Origin: Hyalella azteca
Taxonomy: Eukaryota; Arthropoda; Malacostraca; Amphipoda; Hyalellidae
DNA: 64,000 bases
NCBI RefSeq assembly: GCF_000764305.2
Contig: NW_025931704.1
Span: 124,001 to 188,000, forward strand
Direction: 5' to 3'
In this document: positions 24,464 to 37,265 of the stretch, piece after piece
How positions within the stretch are numbered: the stretch's first letter is position 1
How the letters are laid out: the number at the start of each line of letters is the position of its first letter
Translations under genes and position numbers: made by a program
Notes under the pieces: generated by a model
What the model was told of the DNA's origin: nothing
The model's database searches: none
What the model saw: the letters and a program-made list of their open reading frames with translations, nothing else

Positions 24464-26394
24464 ATATACGATTGATCGACATAAAATGCTTTATTCTTTT
24501 GTTTTATTCAAAATTTAGTCTTATTATACGTGTATGTGCGGTCTATAATAATGTCTCCTCAGATTAAGTACCGTTCCTGCAGCTAAGTCACGTTTACCAG
24601 GCTTTTAGTTTCAGAAACCACTAGGCTGTCAGGGGTTGCGAGCTTCTAATTGGTTCAGGCAGATTTTAATTTCTTCCTATTCATTTCTCTATTATCACAA
24701 CTTCGTTATTAGTAAGGTTTTGCGATTACCAGAGATGCTTCTCTGCTCGGTTCTGGAGGTGCAGTCTGTTGGGCGTAGAACAAGCTAGCGGACTAACAGA
24801 TCCAATTCTTGCTTCCATCGTGAAATTGAATATATTTTAAGGAACAATTATCCACTATTTACCATCGACAGTTTGGAATATTTATTTTATCATGTGTTCT
24901 CTAAATGTTCATTCATTGCTTTTGACATAATCTGTGTAGCATTTAAAAATGTATAACAATATTTACTGCGGAAATTTGAGTGCACGACTCATTATTGACC
25001 ATCAATTTCACTATAAATCAATTTAAAACATTAAAATAGTACAAGGAATTGAAATGATGATTCGGCATTCCATAGTATCATCGATATCCGATACGAATAA
25101 GTGCCGACTCATGAATTACACTTGCGAGACTTGAACTCATAACGCAGGCTTAGATTCCAAAGAAATATTCGTGTGCTGCACCGAGCGATGAAATGCGGCG
25201 CTGTTTTCGAAAATATGACAGGTAAAGTTGGCTATTTTGTTGGATAAACACCTCTTGGAAATTCAAATAAAATATCGACTGGCGGGTTTCCAAACCATTA
25301 GCCTCGTGTGACTCAGAGGGAAGTAAGGCTTTGCCGTTCGAAATTCGACGAGCCAAATTGCAGTTGCCTTTTAGGCTTGCCTGTATCTTTATGGCCATTT
25401 GGCCAGCCTTTCAGATAAGGTCCTGGCTTTCAAGCGGTAGATTCGGTCACGAAAATATCACTCGGCCGCTTTTTGTGCTATCTCTGAAGCACTTCTACGT
25501 CGAGTAAAATATAACAACTGATATATTTTCAGGCATCTCTAAAGATCCTGTGCACAACATGCCTTCTCCTTCTCTTTATAATGAGACAAAAAATTTCAAC
25601 TACAAAATTTCCTTTCAAATGTCAGACGCTTTTAATAAGTTGTGTTGAGAATCATCTTTGTTTAAAGTTTGCAATAGTATTATAAGCTTTCATAATCATG
25701 ATTACTTGAAAATAAATAAAAAATGAGCTACTATCTAATTAAAATATAAATTATAAATTATTATCAGACAGCTCTGCAGACACTTTTAGTTTAATATAAA
25801 CTATAGTTTTGTTCAGGAATTTTTCATGTAACGGAAAATATGCTGTAAAGTTTTTTTTTTCAGAACCGAGTTCATAATTTACCTGGCATCAGAAATCCGG
25901 CAAATAAAATTTTCTGGAAGAAATTATTTGAGATAGTGACGCTCCGTAAGTAACGTGTGAGCTCGTTACAGTCTTTGCTATGTACATGATATCCGAATAA
26001 AAACACATCAAGATATTTAGTTCTTTGCTGAATTATTAACCGTCTTCCCTAAACAATTTTTGCAGATCTATAATTATAACAACTTGATTAATAGAGTTAA
26101 TCATTCTGACCAAACCGAAACGAAGGCAGAGCTTCGACGTAAATAAAGAAATTCTAAATGTTGTGCATCATATTATATCGACATAGAAATTTTTTAGTGT
26201 AGTTCTCAGAAGCTCAAAGTTTTGGCATGACTTTGAGGTTGTCCAAAGAATTGAAAGTAAACAGCCAGTAATTATATCCTCTCTAGCACCGTGTGCCAGC
26301 AGAGAGAGATGCGAGAAAATAATCCAGTTAGCAATCATTTCCGAGATTGGATCCAAAAGCTGATTGGTCTTGAAAGGGAGAAACAATTAAACAC
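24464..26394. other. Intergenic, nothing recognised
   Basis: About 1.9 kb without a supportable gene. The 82-codon minus-strand frame at 25150-25398 has no motif or splice context I can support. Confidence 0.45.
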
Positions 26395-26955
26395 TTCTCA
26401 GACTTTCTCTTTTGTTTCAGACATTCTCTTTTGTCTCAAACTTTCCCTTCTGTCTCAGACTTTCTCTTTTATCTCCGACTTTCTTTTTTTCGCCTCAGAC
26501 TTTCTCTCTTGTCTCAGACTTAGTCTTTTGTCTCATACTTTTTATTTCGTTTCAGACTTTCTCCTTTTGTCTCTTACTTTCTCTTTTATGTCAGACTGTG
26601 TCTTTTGTCGCAGACTTAGACTTTTAACTCGGACTTTCTCTTTTGTCTCAGACTTTCTCTTTTGTCTCAGAATTTCTGTCTTATCTCAGAGTTTCTCTTT
26701 TGTTCCGACTTCTCCATTTGTCTCAGACTTTTAAATTTTACTCAGACTTCCTCGATTGTCTCAGACATAGTCTTTTGTCTCAGACTTCCTCGCTTGTCTC
26801 AGACATAGTCTTTTGTCTCAGACTTTGTCTTTTATCTCATACTTTGTCTTGTGTTTCAGAGTTTGTCTTGTCTCAGACTTTTTCCTTTGTCCCAGACTTT
26901 CTCTTTTGTCTTAGACTTTCTCTCCTCTTGTCTCTGGCTCTATCATGTATCTCAG
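26395..26955. repeat. Pyrimidine-rich 20-bp array, about 28 copies
   Basis: The unit TCTCAGACTTTCTCTTTTGT is repeated with moderate divergence over about 560 bp. Three forward frames stay open for long runs because the unit has few stops; the predicted peptides are Phe/Ser/Leu-rich and are not considered genes. Confidence 0.92.
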
Positions 26956-29570
26956 AATTTGTATTTCTCGTTTTTGGGGTGAAGAAAATAGGCAAATAAT
27001 TTTTTTCAATACAGTTGAAGAGTATATAATTTTTACATGCTAATTTTTACAGACTCTTACTCATGTACACGTATAAGTACTGGACAAATGATTATGTCCA
27101 TCAATGGGATGTATCTCATATAGTAACATTCCCTGAAAATATTCAATTAACTTTATTCCCGAAACATTGAATGCATTTATGGGTACGAAATTTCCCTGAT
27201 TGTCTGTAAAAAATCTCAAGCCCTCTAAGTTTACATATGCAAATAAATGTTCAATTATTTTTTGTCAGGAGCTCCGATCACCGTCTGCATCTTTTCTGCA
27301 GCTGTCAATATCAAAACAAAAACCATCGGTATTTTTTACCATTGAAGATGCCCGGTATATAACAATAACTACGTAATAACGAGCACTCGAATACTACCTG
27401 AGCTTCAGCAGACACGAGAAGCAAGAATGATGCCTGACGATGCAAGCTGTTTGCGTCCAAACTCATTTAAAGTTTGCACAACAGAGGCCATCGAGGGGCA
27501 ATAGCCCTTAACGCGGTCGCCGTGGCCATTAGCCTTTCAGGGAACATACATCGGCTGTTATTTTAAAGTGATGAGTTTTAGAGGCAGGTTTAGCAGCCCG
27601 TTAGGTCAGCTTAACTTAGATAGGTAAACGTCGTTTACATAATAAGTGTTGAGGCTTCTCGATAACAACTTGTTCCATTCTCAATGTTGTAATAGGAGGT
27701 GTAGTCTAGAGACAAATTCATTCGGTAGATAGAACGTTTATAGACCCACGAACGTACACAAGTTTAGAATTTCCTGTTCTTTTCGTTGCTTTGTTTTTCG
27801 AACTTTACCCCAGTTCTCCGATGATTCGGTAAGCTCATTTAGTCTGAAGTCTTTTGTATGTTACCTTCTTGCATCATAATTTTTGAATGCCACGGTAACC
27901 TTTTTCTCTCGCATCACAAAATTGTTTTGTCTTTATGGACAGAAACTGGCTATCAATAAATCCGTTACAAAGTCTCAAATCATCTTATTACTTTCACCGA
28001 ATTTTGGGGAAGCTTTATAATATATGAACAATGCATTTAGAGATTGTGGCTTTTAATATCGAGATTTACCACGTCATATTTCATGCTAATAAAATAATAG
28101 TCGCACAAACAGAAAATTAAACTATGACTAACATTTATAATAATATAAAAATGTTCCATTCAATATTAAATAATGTCATTTAAATTTTATATAATTGAGT
28201 TTTGAGAGGAAATTCTCGTATATACATTCAGTCATGCAATGACTCACGCTCGGTTTGAAAGCTCAAAAATTTTTATGGAACTCTATTGGAAATTTGGCGC
28301 GCTGCAAATTCTAAATTGCACGCCATAATTTTCATCTAATGGGAAAAATATGTCCCCAAAACTGGGCATGTGGACATTGCAATAAAATTATCCCTTCGAA
28401 TTTCACATTGAATTGCGCAATCCGGAAACCGCACCTCGGAATTTCAAGTGAAGTGTTTAAATGTTTGGCTATATTGAAGCTGGAATCTTTCGAAGACTTA
28501 ATTAAGTTATATTAGCAGCAAATTTCTAGAAATGCCAGCTCGGGGCCTGCTAAGAACATATTTATGAATAATGTGGATTTAATGTTCACGTGAGAGATCA
28601 ATAAATATTTTCTAGGGTTTAATTATGTCTGTAAAGAGTCAATTTTCACCTAAAATCAATAAATCAAGTCCAACTAATTCAACATTAGTGAATTCTATCC
28701 GACAGTCTCTATATATAATAGACGAAGAATTATCATGCCACTTCTTCGGTTATAATTATTTCCGTTTAGATTGGAATAATTATTCGAATAAATTAATGGT
28801 ATATTATCGCGTTTTCGTTGTAATTGCGCTTTTGCAGATCGTTACTGTTTTTGTGAATGTTATAATTAACATTTCACCCAAGAAACGAATCCTTCTCACG
28901 CTCCTCCCCAGAAAAGAAGCACATTGTTCAAGCATTCCTGGAGGCTCTTGGTTTGGTTGCCATTCAAATGACGTGAATGAAGATCGATGGAAATGAAGCC
29001 TCGAAGAAAATTGGCAGACGTCCATCCGTGAGCGTTGCTTCATACGAATTCGGAACACACGACCGGACTTGCAACTCGGAGGGAAAATGATGCTGCAAAG
29101 ATACACGGTTGGTTCATTTTATCCCCTATATTAAAGTGTTGTATTTGTTGGTTGTCATAATCGGTTCTTTGTTTGCATAAATATTTTACCAACTAAAACA
29201 ATTTAGTATTTTAAACATTATTGGTTAGCATAAATTATTATACTAACCATAATTAATGGTTAGTAGATATAAATCATTATACGCTAATTAACCTGTACTG
29301 GTGCACTATGAAACGCTCGTAAATCTTTTCAGGAGAGGAATATTTTTAAAGTTTTATTATCCGGCGATCATCTCACTGACTTATTAAATAATGCGAATTC
29401 AATTAATGGTTTTTGTTAAATCTGATTGTCTCGTACCATTACCGCAAAAGTCAGATAATCTCATTAAAAACGTCCGTAGAATATCGTCATCTACGCGCAG
29501 TATTCACTGTCCCTCCCTAATATTCCCATCACTGTTAGAAAAATTACCGTTAACGGTATTACGGGCGTTT
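26956..29570. other. Intergenic, one doubtful coding stretch
   Basis: Mostly AT-rich. Around 28804-29106 both strands stay open for about 100 codons. The minus frame includes FEWQPNQEPPGMLEQC, faintly reminiscent of the W...P..E.C pattern of C-type lectin domains. There is no supporting exon structure, so it is not called as a gene. Confidence 0.35.
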
Positions 29571-29698
29571 CAGTGGCCGGTCGGCACGTGAAAAGAAACA
29601 CCGTGTCGCCGTTTTTATTCTAATTTAACACTAGAAATCCGTAAAACATCTGATAAAAACGGCGAAACAGTTTATTTTCACGGGGCGACCGGCCACTA
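29571..29698. mobile_element. Fold-back MITE, 128 bp
   Basis: The left arm (29571-29618) starts CAGTGGCCGGTCGGCACGTG. The complement of the right arm (29653-29698) starts TAGTGGCCGGTCGCCCCGTG. The arms are about 46 bp, mostly complementary, and separated by about 34 bp. No coding capacity. I could not identify a clean target-site duplication, so the superfamily is open. Confidence 0.8.
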
Positions 29699-29769
29699 GA
29701 ACGTCAGTGGGACCGTTTTTTCACCGTTTTTTTAACAGAGCATGACATAACTAATTTTTCTCGCACCCA

Positions 29770-30110
29770 ATTACACCGTAGAGAATCGCCGGACTGAAGA
29801 ACAATGTTACACCGTAGAGAATCGCCGAAACTGTAGAACATTGTTACAACGTATAGAATCGCCGGACTGAAGAACATTGTTACACCGTAGAGAATCGCCG
29901 GACTGAAGAACAATGTTACACCATAGAGAATCGCCGAAACTGTAGAACATTGTTACAACGTAGAGAATCGCCGGCCTAAAGAACAATGTTACACCGTAGA
30001 GAATCGCCGGACAGAAGAACATTGTTACAACGTATAGAATCGCCGGACTGAAGAACATTGTTACACCGTAGAGAATCGCCGGACAGAAGAACGATGTAAC
30101 AACGATGTAT
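29770..30110. repeat. 36-bp minisatellite with alternating subtypes
   Basis: The unit contains TTACACCGTAGAGAATCGCC followed by GGACTGAAGAACAATG. A second subtype reads CGAAACTGTAGAACATTG. The two alternate in a partly ordered way, suggesting amplification of a multi-unit block. Confidence 0.92.
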
Positions 30111-30690
30111 GGAGCCGGACGTTCAGTGCCGGATCTCAGTCGATGTTGGGAGCGTATAGTCCGACGTTAACAGGATCATCCTGTTATCAGTTAATTGTTG
30201 TCAATATCGGTTCACCCTTCCTCTCTCGGTCAGACAATCACTAGAAGGCATTTGTACCGCAACTATGTAAATTCAAATCGTCTTTTTTACTTGTTTATTG
30301 AAAATCTACCCTGTCTATGATGCATGAATAAAACTATCAAAACTGTCGCCGACTCATAGAACCTATAAATAGCCTTATATAAGCATTCGTTTTCTCAATA
30401 CGTATCCATCAGTCACATTCGATACTCGTTGCCTTTACAATGAAAATGCCTGCGCCAGATATGATTTAAGTATTCCAAGTGTTATTATTACGATTGAAGG
30501 TATTCATAGGATCAGTTTATATTTACTATATACATATAATTATGTTTTAGTTTGATAAATGTTTTTCAGAGCTCCAAGTTAAGTGCTGACTTCGCTGTGA
30601 GATGTCCTGAGTCTCTTTGTTTTTGTAAAAATTGCTGCACTTTAGCCATAAAGATGTGAAATCAAAATTTTACAATAATCTCTGATTTCT

Positions 30691-30925
30691 TTTTTAATCG
30701 GAAAGTCTGATTAACATGTCGCAAAATAATTGGAAATTCTGATATACATGTCGAAAAATAATCGGAAACTCTGATTAACATGTCGCAAAATAATGGAAAA
30801 GTCTGATTAACATCTCGAAAAATAAATGGAAAGTCTGATTAACATGTCGCAAAATAATCGGAAATTCTGATTAACATGTCGCAAAATAATCGGAAAATCT
30901 GATGTAATATGTCGCAAAATATAAT
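30691..30925. repeat. 32-bp minisatellite, about 7 copies
   Basis: The unit AATAATCGGAAATTCTGATT plus AACATGTCGCAA recurs, and flanking sequence to 33604 shows nothing I can name apart from a short ATGGCGTATG/TATAAAAAT repeat near 31110-31190. Confidence 0.9.
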
Positions 30926-33604
30926 GCACAAAAATTTCTCATTGTTCGATCACTACATAAAAATGACACAGAAAGATTCAGAAAATAAGACTCGAAGTGA
31001 AATATGAAATTATTTTATCGCTGTCACCATAACCTCTGAGGCGGAAGGTTGTAAATGAACGACTGCCACATACGCCGGGAGCTAGGAGCTTTAACCGATT
31101 GCAATGCGTACGCTACAAGCTGCGTATGTATGGCTATAAAAATGGCGTATGGTATTTTTGTATGGCGTATGTATGCTATAAAAATAGAAGCAAAGTTTTC
31201 GAGGCAGTGAAAGAAAGCGTGGCTAGATGCAGCAGATACCACCAACCAAAAAATTGAATACTCAAAGAAGTGTTATTTTATTTTTTTATTAAGTAAATTA
31301 AAGATGTAACCATTACATTTTTACTTGCGTCCAGTTTCTGAACGGAACGATGTGTCAACATCGATCACAGCTGAGACAGAGATGGATGCCAGCTTATTGC
31401 TGCAGACATAGAACGAATTCTTAAAAATTTTCAAGTTTTGTTAAATGTTGAAGTCATGCGAGTCGTTCAGTGTCTGTGTTGTCTCCTAAGAAATATTTTG
31501 CCTCAGTGAAATAATGTTCATAAAACATCTGGCAGTTTTTGGCTCAATTTCTGCCGAATTACCGTTGAATTACTTCAAAAAGGCGATTTCATGTTGGATG
31601 AATTAATTAGTGTCTTGTGATTAATAATATTTTTTTCACAAAATTATGCGTAAGACAATGTAATTCACGTAAAGAATTACTTCGGCTGGGTTTGGTATAA
31701 TAAGAAATCATTCTGTAAAATGATCTACGATAAAACAAAACACAACATGCGAATATTATAGGATATCTAAATTTAAGGCGCAATAGAAAGGTTCCGCAAT
31801 TTGTCGCCTGACATCTAAATTTTTGCGAGACTTTTTGTTCCGTGGAGGAAAGTGTGCGGCTGAGCCAGCCCCGCGGGGGTCGTGCGTGGTTTATGGGCCA
31901 TCGTGGAGCAGCTGTTGCTGAATTGTGTCATTAAGAGACGTACTTAAACTTAATTGATGCCACACACCAAATTCCGAGCACTTGCAATAAATTAACTTTT
32001 TTCATGGTTTTCGTGCCATCTTAAGCAAGGAATTAGAATATAGTTTGGCTTTTCTAACACTGATGCTATTTTATTCAACTTCAGACATAACTCGACAAAA
32101 TTGATACCTAAGACGCAGAAAAGTTTATAGAATATTGAATCCCTATGGCCTAAAATCGAACATTTTACTGGTATTGTGAGATTTCGTTTGTTTGTATTTC
32201 GGAATTTTGTGAGTTCTATTTTATGTCAAATATTTTGACAGTCCAATGCTTTATTTGAGAGCTCTAAATTTTCGAATGTAACGCGTTTTCGTAGCTAGTT
32301 TACCGCCAGTAGCTCTTCTTTCGAATCTAAATAGATTTTCCTGATGACGAAAATTTAACATTGAAAGGGACGATAGAATGAATACGATGATCAACTGGGA
32401 GGTTGAAGATTTGAAATCACTTCACTTGCTTCAATAAATCTTAAAAAAATCTTTACTCTATTCGTTCGATGGCACGATATACGATGAGTCAAATAGAATT
32501 CAATGTAACAAAATATAATAACAATATATTATAATCTCCTGGATACGAATTACTAAGAGTGAAATCCGTAGCTCTTACTGATGGCAATCGAAACTGATAT
32601 GCCCGCACTTTTTGCTGAGTATTGAGATTTACTTTAAGGTACTTTCTTGGATATTTGTTCTTTCTAATATATGTGGTATAATGGTCGTATGCTAATACGG
32701 TTAATTTATTTTTACCCTTTCGCTTTCTGTTATGTGTTGTTCCCTCGTGTTCTCGGAAGCCTAATATTGTTTGTTAATAAAGGAAAGTAAGAGTGATCCG
32801 GGAATGCGTGTATTCCAAAATGCCAGAAAATTGGTTGACGAAAGCTGAACATTAAATGGCTACTGTTACTGTAGACGTTGTTAGGGACAGCCTATAAATA
32901 TAAATAATTTTATCGATAATTAGGTTACGTGTTTGTCATTTTGTTTTTGAGTTACTATTACGTGACCTCGTGTAGACCCGCCTTGTATCTTGTCATTGCT
33001 AAGTGATCCACCACAGAGGTTAGTACCTGCATTGTTTATCGTGTGTTGATCTTCGTGTTGATATAGTGATGGCTTTTTTGGTGATATTTAATACTATTAT
33101 ATTAATTTCTATTTGTGCGTTATATTTATTTGTTAGAGTTCCGTTAATTCAAGTCCTTAATATGTATTTATTCGTGTTTTTCAGCGGGACTCCGATCTTA
33201 GGACATTTTTACGAGTTGAAAGTCAAGGGCTGGAAAGATACACGGTTTATAGTTTTGATATATGTTTTCTTGTATTTATCATTCATTTATTATTATAGTT
33301 CTTAACTTATCAGTTTTTGTTCATCCTTTATATTTGCGATCATTGGCCAAGTGTTCGGGGTCAAAAAATACTATTTATTGATTAGTCCCCAGCAACGTCG
33401 TCTTTAAGTAATTTTTATTTGTAAGTACACTTGGACCTTATTAAATTGTTTTCAGCACACGTTGATAGGTGTGGTTTTTTGTGAGAACGGGATGATAATT
33501 TCCATGTGCTCCTATTGTGTTGTTCAAAGTGAAACATTCTCGTTTTTGCTTGGTTCTTGTCCGGTCAAATGAAAAAAGCCGTAAACAGAAAGAAAGTAGA
33601 AGAC
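30926..33604. other. Intergenic, nothing recognised
   Basis: AT-rich. A 79-codon plus-strand frame at 33066-33305 is hydrophobic but has no family motif and a base composition like its surroundings. Confidence 0.4.
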
Positions 33605-33755
33605 GAAAAAATATAACTCAGTACTCACTGCAGTGAGTGACAGAGAGCGCATTTTCTCGTCGACGAAAACTTGAGGTCACGGACGGTCGGACAGACGGAC
33701 GGACATGGCGAGCACAATAGCGCATTTTTTCCATAAATGAGAAAATGCGCTAAAA
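33605..33755 (-). repeat. Dispersed hairpin-ended repeat, copy 3 (inverted)
   Basis: Reverse-complement copy of the elements at 3500 and 24286. It has the most complete terminal hairpin: AGCGCATTTT pairs perfectly with AAAATGCGCT across an 11-12-base loop. The ACTCACTGCAGTGAGT palindrome is intact. The microsatellite core is shorter here. Confidence 0.85.
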
Positions 33756-36235
33756 AGTCTAAAGTGATATTATATATTATCCTCCAGTTCAATTGCGCCG
33801 AGCTTGGTATGAAATAACGTAGCGTTACTGAAGAAAACTGCAGCGAACTGAAGAATAAGGAAAAGCCTTCTTGGCAGCACTGCTGGCCACACATTGCTCA
33901 CCGAGCCTTGGTATTCCTGCGATAGAACTGCTGCATTATAGTGTATTTGGTATCGGGCTTCGCAGAAAAATTGAAGTCCCCGACACGCAACAAATAACGC
34001 GTACGTGTTATCGAGGATAATTTTCTGAGAATTATATTCAAACTCTAGAAAACTTTCACGGGAAATTTATTTTAATACCGATAAGAGACGCGTCTATTAT
34101 TTTTGAAAAAGTTTGCACACATTCTAAACTAGCTTTAAATTGCTTGCATGTGCTTTAAAAGGCGATTCAAATTTATACCTAAATAAAGATGTATTTTGGC
34201 GCGTTTTAGGTGGCCTTCCAAAGACCGTTAATTGGAATAATTGGCTCTCCAATTTTTTGTTCACGCCGCTCGTAAATTTTTCAAAGGGAACGCAGTCAAA
34301 TTTCCATCAAAGCTTTGCATGAGATGCAATCAGCAAATCCTTTACGCAATGATTGTGATTATCGCCAATATAAGCTTACAAACGAAGCTGATGCGCTACG
34401 CATTAACGCGCTGCTACAGCACGAGTGAAACGTAATTATGAACGATTTTTAATCACCCATTCATTGTACCGTTCGTAATATTCCAGTTTAAAAACGTTAT
34501 TTTTGTACTGTTCATAATGCAGCATAACAATGAACGTTATTCATAAAACATTGATAATTCTCCTTTCTATTGAATGCAATTCGGTACTAGTTTTTCCAGT
34601 CGCAACTGAAATATTTTATTGACCTCCTCTGACGACAATTTTGGCCAGAGGAGGTCAATTTTGGTTTGCTCAATAAAACTATTCAAAAGTTTGGAAAAGT
34701 TTTTAAGCGTTATTACTATAGCATGTAAACGAAACCCAAATTGATTTTTACGCACATATTTTATATACATTACAGTAAGTGGAAGGGATTACAATAGGAA
34801 TCGTGTAATTATTCGTTTGGGGTTTTGAATCATAACTGATGTGACCTCGCCTTTGAAAAGGATTTTACTGTGCATTGTTTCGAGGTCTACACAGGCTAGG
34901 GGATTGCATTGCTTCTGTTCACTTGTGATAATAATGTGCGTGTAAATGTAGAGGTGTTTAAATAGCTGTCGTAAAGTAATAGATTCATATACATGTTCTT
35001 TATTCATATTTATTGGATGTTCGGTTCCAAACGGAGTGTTTATGTAATCATCATTAATTCTTGATATTGGTTTGTTTTATTCTATAAAAAGGTGCCTTAA
35101 TTAGAGTCCGAAGTTAGGATATGAGCAAATGATGCCCACAATTTTATATTATTGTAATTAGTTGATTTATTATTATAGATTTAATTTATCATTTGCATTC
35201 TTACTTTATTTGCGATCACTGGCTAATTATAAGGGGCACTATAGTTATTTTCTAGAGTATCTACATTGAGAAGTGCATGAAGAAACATGTAGACCTTTCA
35301 ATGGGATACCCAAGTATATTGGACTATTACTGAGGACATTTACTGAAGACAAGTTCTGGTCTATTACTGAGACGCCCAGAATAAATAAATGACAAAAACG
35401 AACATGTAATAATGAATTGAATTAAACATGAATTAATGATCGACAAGACAAAAATGTGACTATCAAAATGATACTTGAATATTTATACACAGAATATACA
35501 CGCATGAATACATAAGAACTAGCTTATGACCTAACATTCATAATTCATTCTTCCAATTTACATAAGACGTATCCTACACATCGACTGCAAACAGAAGACT
35601 AAACTGGCTTGCACGATTCTGCCAAGATCACGGCAAACTCTGATGACGAAATTAAAATTAAACAACCTGTTCAATCCCTAACTTCGCCGCCCCCCAACCA
35701 GTTTTATCCTCAGTGACACTCAGCTACACGACATATTACTAGTCGTAAATTCCCCAATTTATCATTGATATACCTGATCGACTTGACTGTAGCTTCCTCT
35801 GTTAACCGATACGTCTTGCCTTGCATGCACATCACCTGTTTAACTTTAATTCCTCAACAGTCTAAGCTTGCTAAGCTTGCGACGTTCCAACTTAGTAAAA
35901 TGTGAGGTCATCATCCGAGCAATGAGCTCTCGCAGGACTTTGAACTTCTAAGCTCCCCCCACTTCGCGACTGTTGCAATCCATATACCTAATTATTGCAG
36001 TTAAGTAAAATATCTCCAAATCGGATATTGTCCTCTATTATATAACTCAAACAGCTTAATCAACTGACAACCTTGCTTATTTCCATCTGAATATTTACAA
36101 CCATACGTGGTTCCCGAACCCCAACTAACTGCTCATACTTAGTTATCTTAACCACTCGGCCGTCCGAAGATTTTCCATTAAAACAAATTCTATTGCTTTA
36201 TCACCCCTTCGAATTAAAAATAATCGTGCAAAAAA
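33756..36235. other. Intergenic; one perfect 14-bp hairpin
   Basis: No gene recognised. At 34618-34659 ATTGACCTCCTCTG pairs perfectly with CAGAGGAGGTCAAT across a 14-base loop. Confidence 0.45.
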
Positions 36236-36480
36236 GAGGGCACGTTCATGGTCGATTTGAGCCTAATTGGTGAACCCTAAGTCGTTATATGTGTTCTCAT
36301 GGCAGATTTCAGCCTTAATTGTCAACCTTGCATCGTTACCGAGCGTACATGATGGAGTTGAGCTTCATTGGTGAACCCTGAGTCTTCTTGCTTGCGTTCA
36401 TGTCAGCTCATAGCCTCATTGTGAACCCTGAATTTAATTCATGTGTTCATTGTTGATTTTAGCCTCACCAGCGAACTTCA
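36236..36480. repeat. Degenerate repeat, about 60-bp unit
   Basis: GGTGAACCCTAAGTC / GTGAACCCTGAGTC and GTGTTCATG...GATTT...AGCCT recur about four times with strong decay. Confidence 0.6.
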
Positions 36481-37057
36481 ATTTTTTTCTAAGAATATCT
36501 TCTGTATTTATGGAATTTTTTGTTCAACAACGAATACATCGCATCGAGTAATTTGAAATTTACGAATCTGTGTTCCTTCTTCGACAATTTCTTCTCTATT
36601 TATTCATATGCATTTCCAATGAAACTCGACTCAATTTCCGAAATCAGGAACATTAGTTATTAATGTACGCAATGAAAATATAATTAAAGGGCATTGTACC
36701 TTCCCTGAAAAGTTTAAATTTAGTATAGCTACAATTCAATTGCATTCAAAACAGAGTCAAAATAAAATATATATACCACATTGGTGACTTAAGACTTTAT
36801 ATTAATTACGATAATATCATTGGTGAGCGATCATATTTAATTAAGATTCAACTCGAAAAATTATATTCAGTTTAATAACACAGCTCGATCTTAAATTTGA
36901 AGGTCAAACGAATTTCTTAACCTAAATAAAGAATAAGCTAAGAAAACAGCTTGTAATAATTTAACTTATTGCAATAAGACGACAAATTAGAGTCCAATCC
37001 AATTATCTAATCTGGTGAAGCGAAAGGAAACTGTAACCAAGAGCAGCTTCGGGGGAC

Positions 37058-37265
37058 CATACTTTTAAAACTCGCTAAGTGAACGTAAGTGCTATTTCTA
37101 TTTTCTTCTATTTTCTTGTCTATGATTGGTGGATTTTGCTTGAAAGGCCGTCAATGATTGGCTGATGAACTTACGATCTCTTAACTGTTTTTAAAAGAGT
37201 GGCTTGAAAGGCCGTCAATGATTGGCTGATGAACTTACGATCTCTTAACTTTTTTTGAAAGTATA
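37058..37265. mobile_element. MITE with CC(T)ATACTTT ends, internal duplication
   Basis: The left end CCATACTTTTAAAACTCGCT and the complement of the right end CCTATACTTTCAAAA form terminal inverted repeats. A block including GGCTTGAAAGGCCGTCAATG and GATTGGCTGATGAACTTACG is present twice. Another copy sits at 44421-44540 against an exon of the transporter gene. Confidence 0.75.

Noticed and set aside
26291..26999. Phe/Ser-rich reading frames of 118-147 codons
   Set aside because: Translation of a pyrimidine-rich 20-bp repeat in three frames.
28804..29106. Possible C-type lectin exon on the minus strand
   Set aside because: Only a faint W..P..E.C resemblance, no splice sites or second motif; both strands are open here.
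33066..33305. Hydrophobic 79-codon frame
   Set aside because: T-rich sequence gives hydrophobic codons by chance; no motif or splice context.
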